This document shows, piece by piece, positions 46,753 through 53,835 of a stretch of 53,835 nt of DNA. The notes under the pieces are model-generated. The model did not search any database, was not told where the DNA came from, and saw nothing but the letters and a program-made list of their open reading frames with translations. How positions within the stretch are numbered: the stretch's first letter is position 1; each line of letters starts with the position of its first letter. The translations under genes and the position numbers were made by a program. The DNA lies in assembly GCA_949101405.1 (NCBI GenBank), contig CARYFM010000006.1:1-53835 (forward strand). The letters run 5' to 3'. The DNA comes from an uncultured Candidatus Saccharibacteria bacterium. Lineage in GTDB: Bacteria > Patescibacteriota > Saccharimonadia > Saccharimonadales > Saccharimonadaceae.

Positions 46753-48423
46753 TTATTTGGTTTTGAGGAGGATTTTTTTGAGACGTTGAATGATAGGTTC
46801 AACCTGTTCTAGATTAAGGAAATAACCAGCAATGATGTAAGTAATGAGCGATCCAGCAGTGATGACGCAGAATTTTGGAAAGACTATAAAGATAGAATCA
46901 TCGCTAGCCAGGAATGGGAAGAATTTGGTTAGGGAGTAAGCTACGCATCCTGTAATGCCTGTAGCAAAAATGGTGCGCATAGTGTTTTTCCAAAACTGTT
47001 GGTCGAGGAGTTTGTGCTGAGAGCGCTTTTGCAGTAGGACAATTAGTATAATAATTTCGAGCATGGTGCCAACAGACTGCGCCCAACCTAGTCCCTCAAC
47101 TCCTAGCCCAAGGATGGAGAATATAATCGCTAGGGCGATAGTTAGACCTACAGTGATGATGGATACATAAAATGGGGTTTTGGTGTCTTGGTGAGCATAG
47201 AAACCACGAGCAACAATATGGAAAATTGAATTTGCAATAATAGAAATAATTAGTGTGCCAAGTACAGAGGAAATTAATGGATCGCCGCCATTTTTGATGA
47301 AACTAACGACATAACCACGAGCAAAGAATGCAATCACCGCAACTGGTAGAGCAATCCAGATAATGGTACCAAGGGCAGTACGGAAAGTTTGGCGGTATTT
47401 GGCTTCTTTACCTTCACCAAGTTCTTCGGTGAGTTTAGGAAAGAATGCCGTGGAGATTGCGACACCGATAAGACTAACGGGCATTTGGGAGAGACTGTAG
47501 GCTTGGTTATACGAGCGCAGAGCACCTGCACCCATACGCGAGGAGAGGTTTGTGGTGACCAGGGTGTTTACATAGTCAATTCCCTGGTCGAGCGAGCGAG
47601 CAGGCAGGAGTTTGAGTACAGAACGAAAGCCTTGGTTTTTCCAGCTAATTTTAAACTCATAATCAAAGCCAAGACCAAAAAGTCCAACCAAGCTGACAAT
47701 AACTTGCAGCACGGCGCCAAAGACTACGCCCAGTGCTACGCCCATGATTCCACCCTCAAAGATTTGCCATCCAAATAGATTGATACCGCCAGTGAACCAG
47801 ACTATGCCGATTAGGATACCTACGTTATATAATGCTGGCGCAAGAGCATAAAAGATGAAGCGCCCCAAGGCTTGTTGGATACTGGAGAGGATGGTAGAAA
47901 TAGAAAAGAGAAAAGGGTTGATGGCGATAACTCGCATCATATTGATGGCAAGAATAGTGCCAGATTCGTCTAGACCTGGCCCCACAATATAGCGCACGAG
48001 CGGTTCAGCAAAAATCATGATAAGCACTGAGGCAATGAGGGTCATGATAGCCATGAGATTGAGTAGGCTGGAACTGAGCTCCCAAGCTGATTTTTTGTTG
48101 CCTGTAGATAGACGTTGGTTGAAAACTGGGATAAAACTAACTGCAAGTGCGCCAGAGGTTAAAAGGAAAAAGAGAAAATCTGGAATAGTAAAGGCGGCGG
48201 TGTAAGCGTCAATCCCAGTAGGGTAAGTGTCAAGATAGTAAGAATTAAGTAAGCGATCACGAAAGATACCTAGTAGCGCAGAGATTAATGTGGAACTGGC
48301 AAGAACAACGGCAGCAAAACGTACAGGAAGTTTGCGATTGGCGAGGCTGACTACGGATCGAAAATGAAAGCGCTTTTTGGGGCGTGGTGAAGTTTCGGGG
48401 TTAGTCTTGACTTCCTCGGGCAT
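46753..48423 (-). CDS. murJ: Lipid II flippase MurJ
   Basis: MurJ moves lipid II across the membrane for peptidoglycan synthesis. The 556-aa protein has an N-terminal cytosolic tail with Pro and Lys, then the 14-helix MOP fold: STLISALLGIFRDRLL at the first helix, IPDFLFFLLTSGALAVSFIPVF, and PARSLDQGIDYVNTLVTT with the conserved Arg. The ATG follows the serS stop directly, which makes an operon. Together with uppP it shows that the organism builds its own wall. Confidence 0.94.
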   Translation of the reverse strand: MPEEVKTNPETSPRPKKRFHFRSVVSLANRKLPVRFAAVVLASSTLISALLGIFRDRLLNSYYLDTYPTGIDAYTAAFTIPDFLFFLLTSGALAVSFIPVFNQRLSTGNKKSAWELSSSLLNLMAIMTLIASVLIMIFAEPLVRYIVGPGLDESGTILAINMMRVIAINPFLFSISTILSSIQQALGRFIFYALAPALYNVGILIGIVWFTGGINLFGWQIFEGGIMGVALGVVFGAVLQVIVSLVGLFGLGFDYEFKISWKNQGFRSVLKLLPARSLDQGIDYVNTLVTTNLSSRMGAGALRSYNQAYSLSQMPVSLIGVAISTAFFPKLTEELGEGKEAKYRQTFRTALGTIIWIALPVAVIAFFARGYVVSFIKNGGDPLISSVLGTLIISIIANSIFHIVARGFYAHQDTKTPFYVSIITVGLTIALAIIFSILGLGVEGLGWAQSVGTMLEIIILIVLLQKRSQHKLLDQQFWKNTMRTIFATGITGCVAYSLTKFFPFLASDDSIFIVFPKFCVITAGSLITYIIAGYFLNLEQVEPIIQRLKKILLKTK

Positions 48424-49668
48424 TTAGAGTTCGGTTGCTCCGCCAAAATAAGGTTGCAAAACGGATGGAATTTTTAGTTTACCTTCAGGTTCGGCGTAAT
48501 TTTCGATTAGTGCAACCATGGTGCGCGCCAATGAGATAGCGGTACCGTTGAGGGTGTGCAGAGTCTCGATTGATCCATTTTCGCGGCGAACACGAATATT
48601 GAGGCTGCGAGCTTGAAAATCGGTACAGTTGGAACAGCTAGTTAGTTCTTGGTATTTTTGATTGACGGGTGACCAATATTCGATGTCGTATTTTTTGGCA
48701 GCCGGGGCACCGAGGTCACCGGCGGCAATGTTGATAACGCGATAAGGAATACCAATTTCTTGCCAAATTTCTTCCTCAATTTCACGAATTTGTTCGTGGG
48801 TTTTTTTAGAATCTTCAGGTAAGCAGAAAACGTACATTTCGAGCTTATTAAATTGATGGACGCGAAAAAGCCCACGTGTATATTTACCATATGTCCCAGC
48901 TTCTTTACGGAAACAGGCGGAATAACCTGCATAACATAGTGGCAATTCTTTTTCATCAATAATCTCATCCATGTGATAACCGGTAAGGGGCATTTCGGCG
49001 GTAGCAATCATGGCAAGATCTTCGCCCTCAATGTAATACTCGTCGCTTTGTTTACTACTGCGCGGGTTAAAACCACAGCCTTCGAGGATTCTACTAGAGA
49101 CCATGTCTGGCACAGTCATATAGTGAAAACCGTGTTCAGTGACTTTCTTTAGCCCAAATTGCAAGAGAGCGTTTTCGAGTAGAGCTAATCCATCTTTCAA
49201 GTAATAAAACTTAGCTCCGGCGACTTTAGCTCCACGTTCAAAATCAAGCCAGCCACGTTGAGTAGCATAGTCGAGATGGTCAACTCCGACTTCGCGTTTT
49301 TTACCCCAGTTACTGATTTCGACACTGCACTCTTCTCCACCCAAAGGCACATCTTCAAAAATGATATTCGGTACCTGTTGTAGCATGTCAGACAATTCTT
49401 GCTCTATAGATGATAGCTCAGGCTCTTTTTTGGCGAGTTCTTCCTTGATAGCTTTACCTTTGGCTATGAGCTCTGGACTAGGTTTACCGCCTTTCATTTG
49501 ACCAGCAACCTCATTACGCTCACGACGTAAACTTTCTACAGTCTGCAACAAGGCTTTGCGCCTATCATCAAGCATAAGCAAATCGGAGATATTGACCGAA
49601 TAGCCTTTCTCATGGCTTGATTTTTCGACTAGAGATTGGTGATTTCGAATGAAATTAATATCTAACAT
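48424..49668 (-). CDS. serS: Seryl-tRNA synthetase
   Basis: This class II synthetase charges tRNA-Ser. The 414-aa protein starts with the long coiled-coil arm (about 25-105) and then has motif 2 (CFRKEAGTYGKYTRGLFRVHQF) and motif 3 (NGTAISLARTMVALIENY). The length is normal. TGC-TATACT lies 6 nt before the ATG, so the mRNA is probably leaderless. murJ follows without a gap. Confidence 0.96.
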   Translation of the reverse strand: MLDINFIRNHQSLVEKSSHEKGYSVNISDLLMLDDRRKALLQTVESLRRERNEVAGQMKGGKPSPELIAKGKAIKEELAKKEPELSSIEQELSDMLQQVPNIIFEDVPLGGEECSVEISNWGKKREVGVDHLDYATQRGWLDFERGAKVAGAKFYYLKDGLALLENALLQFGLKKVTEHGFHYMTVPDMVSSRILEGCGFNPRSSKQSDEYYIEGEDLAMIATAEMPLTGYHMDEIIDEKELPLCYAGYSACFRKEAGTYGKYTRGLFRVHQFNKLEMYVFCLPEDSKKTHEQIREIEEEIWQEIGIPYRVINIAAGDLGAPAAKKYDIEYWSPVNQKYQELTSCSNCTDFQARSLNIRVRRENGSIETLHTLNGTAISLARTMVALIENYAEPEGKLKIPSVLQPYFGGATEL

Positions 49669-49674
49669 AATAAT

Positions 49675-49683
49675 AGTATAGCA
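49675..49683 (-). promoter_or_regulatory. Leaderless extended -10 promoter of serS
   Basis: TGC-TATACT, six bases (ATTATT), then ATG on the minus strand. Confidence 0.68.
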
Positions 49684-49707
49684 CAGAAAGTTTGGTGATG
49701 CAGAGGT

Positions 49708-51663
49708 TTACCAACCACCGCCTCCACCACCGCCGCCCCCGCCGCCGGAGAATCCTCCACCACCTCCACCAGAAAAGCCGGAGCTGGAATTGTTGGTAGT
49801 GGAGTGTGTAGTGCTGGTGGCGATTGAACTACTAGCAGCAAGCATAGCAGCGCTAAAATCTCGAGCAGAAAAAGCCCCGATTCCGACGTACCACATTGGC
49901 GTATTGACATCACTATATTCATAATAGTGGCTAAGTTCATTTAACCAACTTTTTTCGAGCCTAAAGATAACAGCATAAGGGAGTAACTTTTCATAAAGTT
50001 TGACGATCCCTTGATGCGAGGTGTCGGCTCCCTGGACGCTTTGGAGAAATTCAAGACGTTCTTTTTCGGCCATTTTAATGTAAAGTTTAAGGCCGTCGAG
50101 GTATTTAGAATATTCTAGTCCTTTTTCACTCATGGTGAAGAAAGGGCTAAGTTTAGAACTAAACCAGATACTAACGAAAAGTATGATCCATGGCATTACC
50201 ATAGCAGTGATAGTTAGTGGCGTGCCGCCGAGAGTAACACGATAGCTAGTAACTTCATCAATTAGGAATATACCCAAGAAAATGCTGGCAATAGCACAGA
50301 GAGTAGCAATTACAATAATGATATTACAGGGATTCTTGGCGGAGCTATCGGCTTTATTGGCTTTTTTGGGGTCGATTGCAACTAGCCCCTTTTTCTGGAT
50401 AGATTCTCGAGCTTGTTGACTAAACTTTTGTCCAAGTTGAACTAGGGTATTGGTGGCTTTATGGGTCTTGACTTCAATATCATCACCGACACTGATACTG
50501 GTTTTGCCACCGGCTAGGATGCGGAGCATGGTGACCTGTTCGGTTGTTAAGTCGACAGATTTGACATGAATGCGCCACATAGTTTTGGTTTTGCCAAGTT
50601 TAGTTTTACTTTCAAGCTTGTGAATAGCGATTTTGCCTTTAACCGCGAGTTCCATCAATGTAGCAACTTTATTGTTGCCCAGTGATCCGCTTTTGATGTA
50701 GTTTTCGGCCATTTCAGCAACAGTGAAACCTTTGGGCGGCGTATATTCGGGCTTTACAAAGAGCCCATGGTAATATTCGCGCTTGGCACGTGATTGACGA
50801 TAGAATATAACGAAAGCGATGGTAATGCCAATTCCGACAAGTAATTCAGCAATGAAGAGGAAAAATACTTTGTAGTCGTAAGTTTTTCCTGGTATGGTAA
50901 AGGTGTCATTTTTGAATTCCACATCAAAGGTTAGGTTTTCGCCTGAAAGTAATCTTTGGGCATGAAATTCTATACCATCCGAAATAGTAGTGATTTTACA
51001 GCGGTCTTGGTTATTGCTACCATAGCGTCCTACGTAGCACCAGGCTTCACCAGTATAAGCTGATTTAATTTTATCATTATCGAAGTGCAGTCTAGCAGTG
51101 ACCTGATCGAAACGTTGCGTCCAGTCGTTGCCATTAGTATCCCAATAGAGTTCCTGCCAGGCTTCGTCATTTTGTTCGAATCCAGTGATGACGTTGCGAA
51201 ATTCGTATTCCAAAGTATAAACTTGCTCGCCATGAAGATAACTATCAGCATCACCGAGATAGACCGTGAAATAGCCATCACCGCCTTCGATTTTGTAAGG
51301 TCGTTCCTCAATGCCATTATGCCGGACATTAATTTCAAGATAATCGTCACTTACCATAGTGAGATTTTTGCCATCTTGGTTGGTATAGGGAATGACTCGG
51401 GTGATACCGTGGTTCTGGTTGCTACTAGGGAAAACGGCAGTAAATTTCTCTACCACACGTAAGCGACTAGTGCCGTCATCAGCTTGCCTGAGGTAAAAAT
51501 CCGCTTCATAATTTTTGAAATAAAAGTTGTTTGCACCATAAGTTGCAGCCGAAACGTTAGAATTAGGCCAAAATGCTTGACAAATTACGATAAGTGTGAT
51601 AATATGAAAGGATAGAGTAAGCGTCTTGGTGAGTTTTTGGTAAAAAGACTGGATTTTTAGCAT
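49708..51663 (-). CDS. DUF2207-family membrane protein with poly-glycine tail
   Basis: The 651-aa protein has a signal peptide, an extracellular beta domain (NNFYFKNYEADFYLRQADDG to LTFDVEFKNDTF, about 40-255), a membrane helix, a cytosolic winged-helix-like domain (GFTVAEMAENYIKSGSLGNNK), two further helices and a second soluble domain. It ends in a run of Gly and Ser with a final Trp. This is the architecture of DUF2207 proteins, which are common in CPR and Actinobacteria and of unknown function. GGAGT stands before the ATG, within the end of ldh, and the two are an operon. Confidence 0.85.
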   Translation of the reverse strand: MLKIQSFYQKLTKTLTLSFHIITLIVICQAFWPNSNVSAATYGANNFYFKNYEADFYLRQADDGTSRLRVVEKFTAVFPSSNQNHGITRVIPYTNQDGKNLTMVSDDYLEINVRHNGIEERPYKIEGGDGYFTVYLGDADSYLHGEQVYTLEYEFRNVITGFEQNDEAWQELYWDTNGNDWTQRFDQVTARLHFDNDKIKSAYTGEAWCYVGRYGSNNQDRCKITTISDGIEFHAQRLLSGENLTFDVEFKNDTFTIPGKTYDYKVFFLFIAELLVGIGITIAFVIFYRQSRAKREYYHGLFVKPEYTPPKGFTVAEMAENYIKSGSLGNNKVATLMELAVKGKIAIHKLESKTKLGKTKTMWRIHVKSVDLTTEQVTMLRILAGGKTSISVGDDIEVKTHKATNTLVQLGQKFSQQARESIQKKGLVAIDPKKANKADSSAKNPCNIIIVIATLCAIASIFLGIFLIDEVTSYRVTLGGTPLTITAMVMPWIILFVSIWFSSKLSPFFTMSEKGLEYSKYLDGLKLYIKMAEKERLEFLQSVQGADTSHQGIVKLYEKLLPYAVIFRLEKSWLNELSHYYEYSDVNTPMWYVGIGAFSARDFSAAMLAASSSIATSTTHSTTNNSSSGFSGGGGGGFSGGGGGGGGGGGW

Positions 51664-51665
51664 GG

Positions 51666-52577
51666 TTACTCCTTCACCTGTTTTAAGGTATTTTTGATAA
51701 TGTTGATGGATTTTTGCAGCTGAATACCTTCAGATTCGGTGAGTTGCAAATCGAGGCGACGGATGACTCCTTCCCTTCCGATTACGGCTGGGAAGCCATA
51801 ATAAACATCATTACAATCGTCCAGCGTAGAAACGGGTAAGATGCGACGCTCGTCGCCCAGAATACAGTTAATCAGGCGCACAGTGCAGGCGCCAATGCCA
51901 TAATGGGTCGCACCCTTTTTCTCGATGATATTATAGGCTTCGTTACGGGTAAAATCTTCGATTTTTTGACGTTGATCGGTAGACAAAAGGTTTGTGGCTA
52001 ACTCTCCGCCGATATTGGCTGTGCTCCAGATGCAGAATTCACTATCTCCATGTTCGCCAATTTGGTAGGTGTGAACTGATTTAGGATGGATGTGTAATTG
52101 GTTGGCAATTTGGAGACGTAGACGGGCAGAATCAAGGATGGTACCAGTGCCGATAACACGTTCACTTGGTAATTCAGAGTATTGCCAGGTGAGATAACTA
52201 AGTGTATCCATAGGATTGGATACCACAATGAAAATACCGTCAAAGCCAGATGCCATGATTTGTCCAACGATATCGCGAGTAATTTGCGCGTTTTTTTGGA
52301 GCAAATCAGTACGGGTTTCACCGGGTTTTTGATTGGCGCCAGCGGTTAACACGCAAATATCACAATCTTCGGCGTCGTTATAATCACCAGCGCGAATTTT
52401 CAGCCAAGATGGAGCGACCGCTAGTGCATCATTTAGATCTAGCGCTTCGCCTTCGGCATCTTCTCGGTTGATGTCAGTTAAAATTAATTCTTTTACTGGG
52501 GTGCGCTGGTTTAATAAGGCGAACGCAATACTTGCGCCGACATTGCCAGTTCCCACTATCATTACCCTACCACTCAT
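51666..52577 (-). CDS. ldh: L-lactate dehydrogenase
   Basis: The enzyme reduces pyruvate to L-lactate and regenerates NAD+ in fermentation. The 303-aa product has the Rossmann start MIVGTGNVGASIAFAL, and the loop AGANQKPGETR with Gln in the position that selects pyruvate over oxaloacetate. The catalytic Asp and His (MASGF, then IGEHGDSEFCIWS) and substrate Arg are kept. An extended -10 box (TGC-TACAAT, 52595-52587) lies 9 nt before the ATG, so the leader is at most a few bases. A DUF2207 gene follows 2 nt later. Confidence 0.94.
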   Translation of the reverse strand: MSGRVMIVGTGNVGASIAFALLNQRTPVKELILTDINREDAEGEALDLNDALAVAPSWLKIRAGDYNDAEDCDICVLTAGANQKPGETRTDLLQKNAQITRDIVGQIMASGFDGIFIVVSNPMDTLSYLTWQYSELPSERVIGTGTILDSARLRLQIANQLHIHPKSVHTYQIGEHGDSEFCIWSTANIGGELATNLLSTDQRQKIEDFTRNEAYNIIEKKGATHYGIGACTVRLINCILGDERRILPVSTLDDCNDVYYGFPAVIGREGVIRRLDLQLTESEGIQLQKSINIIKNTLKQVKE

Positions 52578-52642
52578 ATTATTATAATTGTAGCATGAAA
52601 TCTTGGTGCAGTGCGAGTTTTATGCTAAAATAATGGCAGGAT

Positions 52643-52716
52643 GGCACTGTGGCGGAGTGGTGACGCAGCGGTCTGCAAAACCGTGTACACCGGTTCAATT
52701 CCGGTCGGTGCCTCCA
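52643..52716 (+). tRNA. tRNA-Cys (GCA)
   Basis: Acceptor stem GGCACTG/CGGTGCC, discriminator T, encoded CCA; the anticodon loop CTGCAAA gives GCA. A TAAAAT box lies upstream (near 52626). The 3' end overlaps the opposite-strand HD gene by 22 bp. Confidence 0.93.
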
Positions 52717-53402
52717 TTTTTTGTGAGGAAGTTGTCTAGATAGTTAAGCCAGTTAGTGGCGTTTTCTTCTTGAAAGAATTGTCGTAGGAAGTTCACAGTG
52801 AAATTATGGCGAGCTTCGGCCTCATGCTTACCGGATGGGGTAAGCATGAGATTTTTTAGGCGGAGAATCTTCTCGAAGACATGGTTGATGCTGCTATCGG
52901 GACGGTCGTTGGAAGCGTAATTTTCGACTGTAAGTTCATCGAGTGGAAAAAGATCGAGGCGGAAGAAGGGGCGCTGATGTGCGGCACTGTATTGGCAAGT
53001 GCGAATAATGCCATGCGCGCCCAGACCATCACACATGTCAGCATCGGAAACAATTTTGCCTTCGAGCGTGCGTGGTCGAAGTCCTTGCAGACGTTTACTA
53101 TAGCCGAGATGTTTGATTTCGTTACAGACTATGGTTTGAGTGTCTGGACTGATTTCGGCTTCTTGCATGATGCACCTGGCATTAGGAAGATTAGTGGCGG
53201 TATCGTGACCGAAAAGTTTGTAATCGTCGACATCATGAAGCAAGGCAATTAACGACGCTATATTAGGGTTTGCATCTTCTTGTTTGGCAAAGTTAAGTGA
53301 AAGTGCGAGCACGCGATTAACATGCGCCATATCGTGACCGGAATTTTCTTGACTAAGAAGGGTGTTAACTTTTTGTTTGATAAGATTGATTTGATTTTTC
53401 AT
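52695..53402 (-). CDS. HD-domain phosphohydrolase
   Basis: The 235-aa protein has the metal-binding HD pattern: the first His in SGHDMAHVNRVL, the His-Asp pair in LIALLHDVDDYKLFG, a later CNEIKHLGY and a final Asp in KIVSDADMCDGLGAHGI. This resembles the YedJ/ HD superfamily that cleaves phosphate from nucleotides. Its last codons are encoded by the complement of the tRNA-Cys acceptor stem. TGC-TATAAT lies 7 nt before the ATG, which predicts a leaderless mRNA. Confidence 0.87.
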   Translation of the reverse strand: MKNQINLIKQKVNTLLSQENSGHDMAHVNRVLALSLNFAKQEDANPNIASLIALLHDVDDYKLFGHDTATNLPNARCIMQEAEISPDTQTIVCNEIKHLGYSKRLQGLRPRTLEGKIVSDADMCDGLGAHGIIRTCQYSAAHQRPFFRLDLFPLDELTVENYASNDRPDSSINHVFEKILRLKNLMLTPSGKHEAEARHNFTVNFLRQFFQEENATNWLNYLDNFLTKNGGTDRN

Positions 53403-53409
53403 AGTTTCA

Positions 53410-53418
53410 ATTATAGCA
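53410..53418 (-). promoter_or_regulatory. Leaderless extended -10 promoter of the HD gene
   Basis: TGC-TATAAT, seven bases (TGAAACT), then ATG on the minus strand. Confidence 0.67.
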
Positions 53419-53732
53419 TGCTTTTATGATTAAAACGGGCGATAGAAAGCATTGACACAGCCCCTTGTTTGTGCGAGAATGGGATTAGTTAGGTGTGTTA
53501 TCGTTTGCGTTTGCAAGCGATAACTTTTTTGTTGTGCTTCTTTGCAATGAAACTAACTCTTACTTTCGGATTGAGTGTAGCCTCGAAGCGTAAACGCCAA
53601 AGTATCACTACCATAGTAACCTCCTTTCCCCATGATGCTACTGATTTTGAATGTCAAATTACTATCGCCCGTGAAGTAAGCCTAGCATAAATTGGAGAAA
53701 ACTAGCAAGCATAAGCGTTGCAAACCTCCTTC
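53419..53732. other. Intergenic region with a possible short transcript
   Basis: On the plus strand TTGACA (53452-53457) and GAGAAT 17 nt later form a candidate promoter. About 20 nt downstream GTTATCG (53497-53503) pairs with CGATAAC (53518-53524) and runs into six T, a strong intrinsic terminator. The same DNA on the minus strand ends the 38-aa frame listed separately. Confidence 0.45.
53498..53614 (-). CDS. Possible small basic protein (38 aa)
   Basis: GGAGG lies 5 nt before ATG 53614, and the frame runs 38 codons to TAA. The peptide is strongly basic (KVRVSFIAKKHNKKVIACKR near the end), like a small RNA-binding or ribosomal protein, but I cannot assign it. It overlaps a plus-strand terminator hairpin, which weakens the call. 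Confidence 0.4.
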   Translation of the reverse strand: MVVILWRLRFEATLNPKVRVSFIAKKHNKKVIACKRKR

Positions 53733-53835
53733 TCCCCCCATCCCTAATACAGTACTCAGGCAGCGGAGGGGGAAACCATACCAGCGATTATCGTGATGCG
53801 ACGGACCAACGTCACTAGCAGTGAAGTAGAAGTAG
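53733..53835 (-). pseudogene. FISUMP C-terminal cassette D (cut by the window edge)
   Basis: The minus frame reads YFYFTASDVGPSHHDNRWYG, then FPLRCL and STVLGMGG. The 40-bp tail (53733-53772) is identical to those of cassettes A and B, which lie 37 kb away. The N-terminal part is outside the window, so it cannot be said whether this copy belongs to a complete gene. Confidence 0.7.

Noticed and set aside
49662..49940. 92-aa frame ending inside the DUF2207 gene
   Set aside because: It is the alternative frame of the Gly-rich repeat codons of the DUF2207 tail.
1..53835. CRISPR array
   Set aside because: No regularly spaced short repeats with unique spacers were seen; the only tandem repeat is the 26-bp unit at 18546-18604 without spacers.
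1..53835. UGA recoding to Gly as in some CPR groups
   Set aside because: Several conserved genes end in UGA at the expected length or in ATGA overlaps, so UGA is a stop.

Overview
The window reads as chromosome of a Candidatus Saccharibacteria (TM7, CPR/Patescibacteria) genome. This is an inference from several things: compact genes, mostly informational and envelope functions with no biosynthetic pathway, a short YchF, an L-lactate dehydrogenase, a fibro-slime/VPNTG surface protein with a sortase, and fragments of the Fibrobacter-type major paralogous (FISUMP) surface domain. UGA is used as a stop (for example in the ATGA overlaps at 2820 and 35923), which argues against the recoded CPR groups. 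There is no 16S rRNA in the window, so the phylum call is not proven.

Layout. 1-1115: divergent tRNA-Tyr and tRNA-Thr, then a TPR membrane protein. 1116-10538: a 9.4-kb integrated element. It carries a KAP-family NTPase, small hypotheticals, a DnaB-like protein lacking its catalytic residues, a PD-(D/E)XK nuclease-like protein, a winged-helix regulator, a RepA-like AAA_25 ATPase and a large serine recombinase. It sits exactly at the start codon of ychF and is bounded by a 9-bp repeat of the first three ychF codons. 10530-19477: housekeeping block with ychF, a hypothetical, an RNase HII-YraN fusion, rplS, ruvA, ruvC, radA and a CBS-domain protein, interrupted at 15960-16600 by two divergent promoterless FISUMP cassettes. 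19500-29380: a small transcript encoding a 31-aa peptide, two paralogous methyltransferases, a fibro-slime surface protein, a membrane sensor without a kinase, a CAP-domain protein, and the trpS-rluD-holB operon. 29476-33964: a Nudix gene, then a 2.5-kb island next to tRNA-Ala with an IrrE-like/PIN pair and an amber-interrupted CdiA-CT-like gene, another FISUMP cassette and an SDR. 34037-45507: envelope and secreted functions (C45 acyl hydrolase, CmpB membrane protein, GT2, a broken CYTH gene, secreted HNH nuclease, MATCAP-like metallopeptidase, transglutaminase-like protein, beta-lactamase-like protein, CapA, Na+/Ca2+ exchanger, sortase). 45551-53402: uppP with an orphan HATPase fragment, serS-murJ, ldh with a DUF2207 protein, tRNA-Cys and an HD hydrolase. 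The window ends inside a fourth FISUMP cassette.

Two patterns run through the whole window. First, many first-in-transcript genes carry an extended -10 box (TGNTATAAT type) exactly six bases before the ATG, so their mRNAs should be leaderless; many operon-internal genes and leadered genes show Shine-Dalgarno sequences. Second, four dispersed copies of the C-terminal part of a FISUMP surface domain share a 15-bp start core (FVRSG) and a 16- to 40-bp tail, differ strongly between these, and lack start signals. They look like a silent repertoire for recombinational variation of a surface protein. The expressed copy is not in the window.
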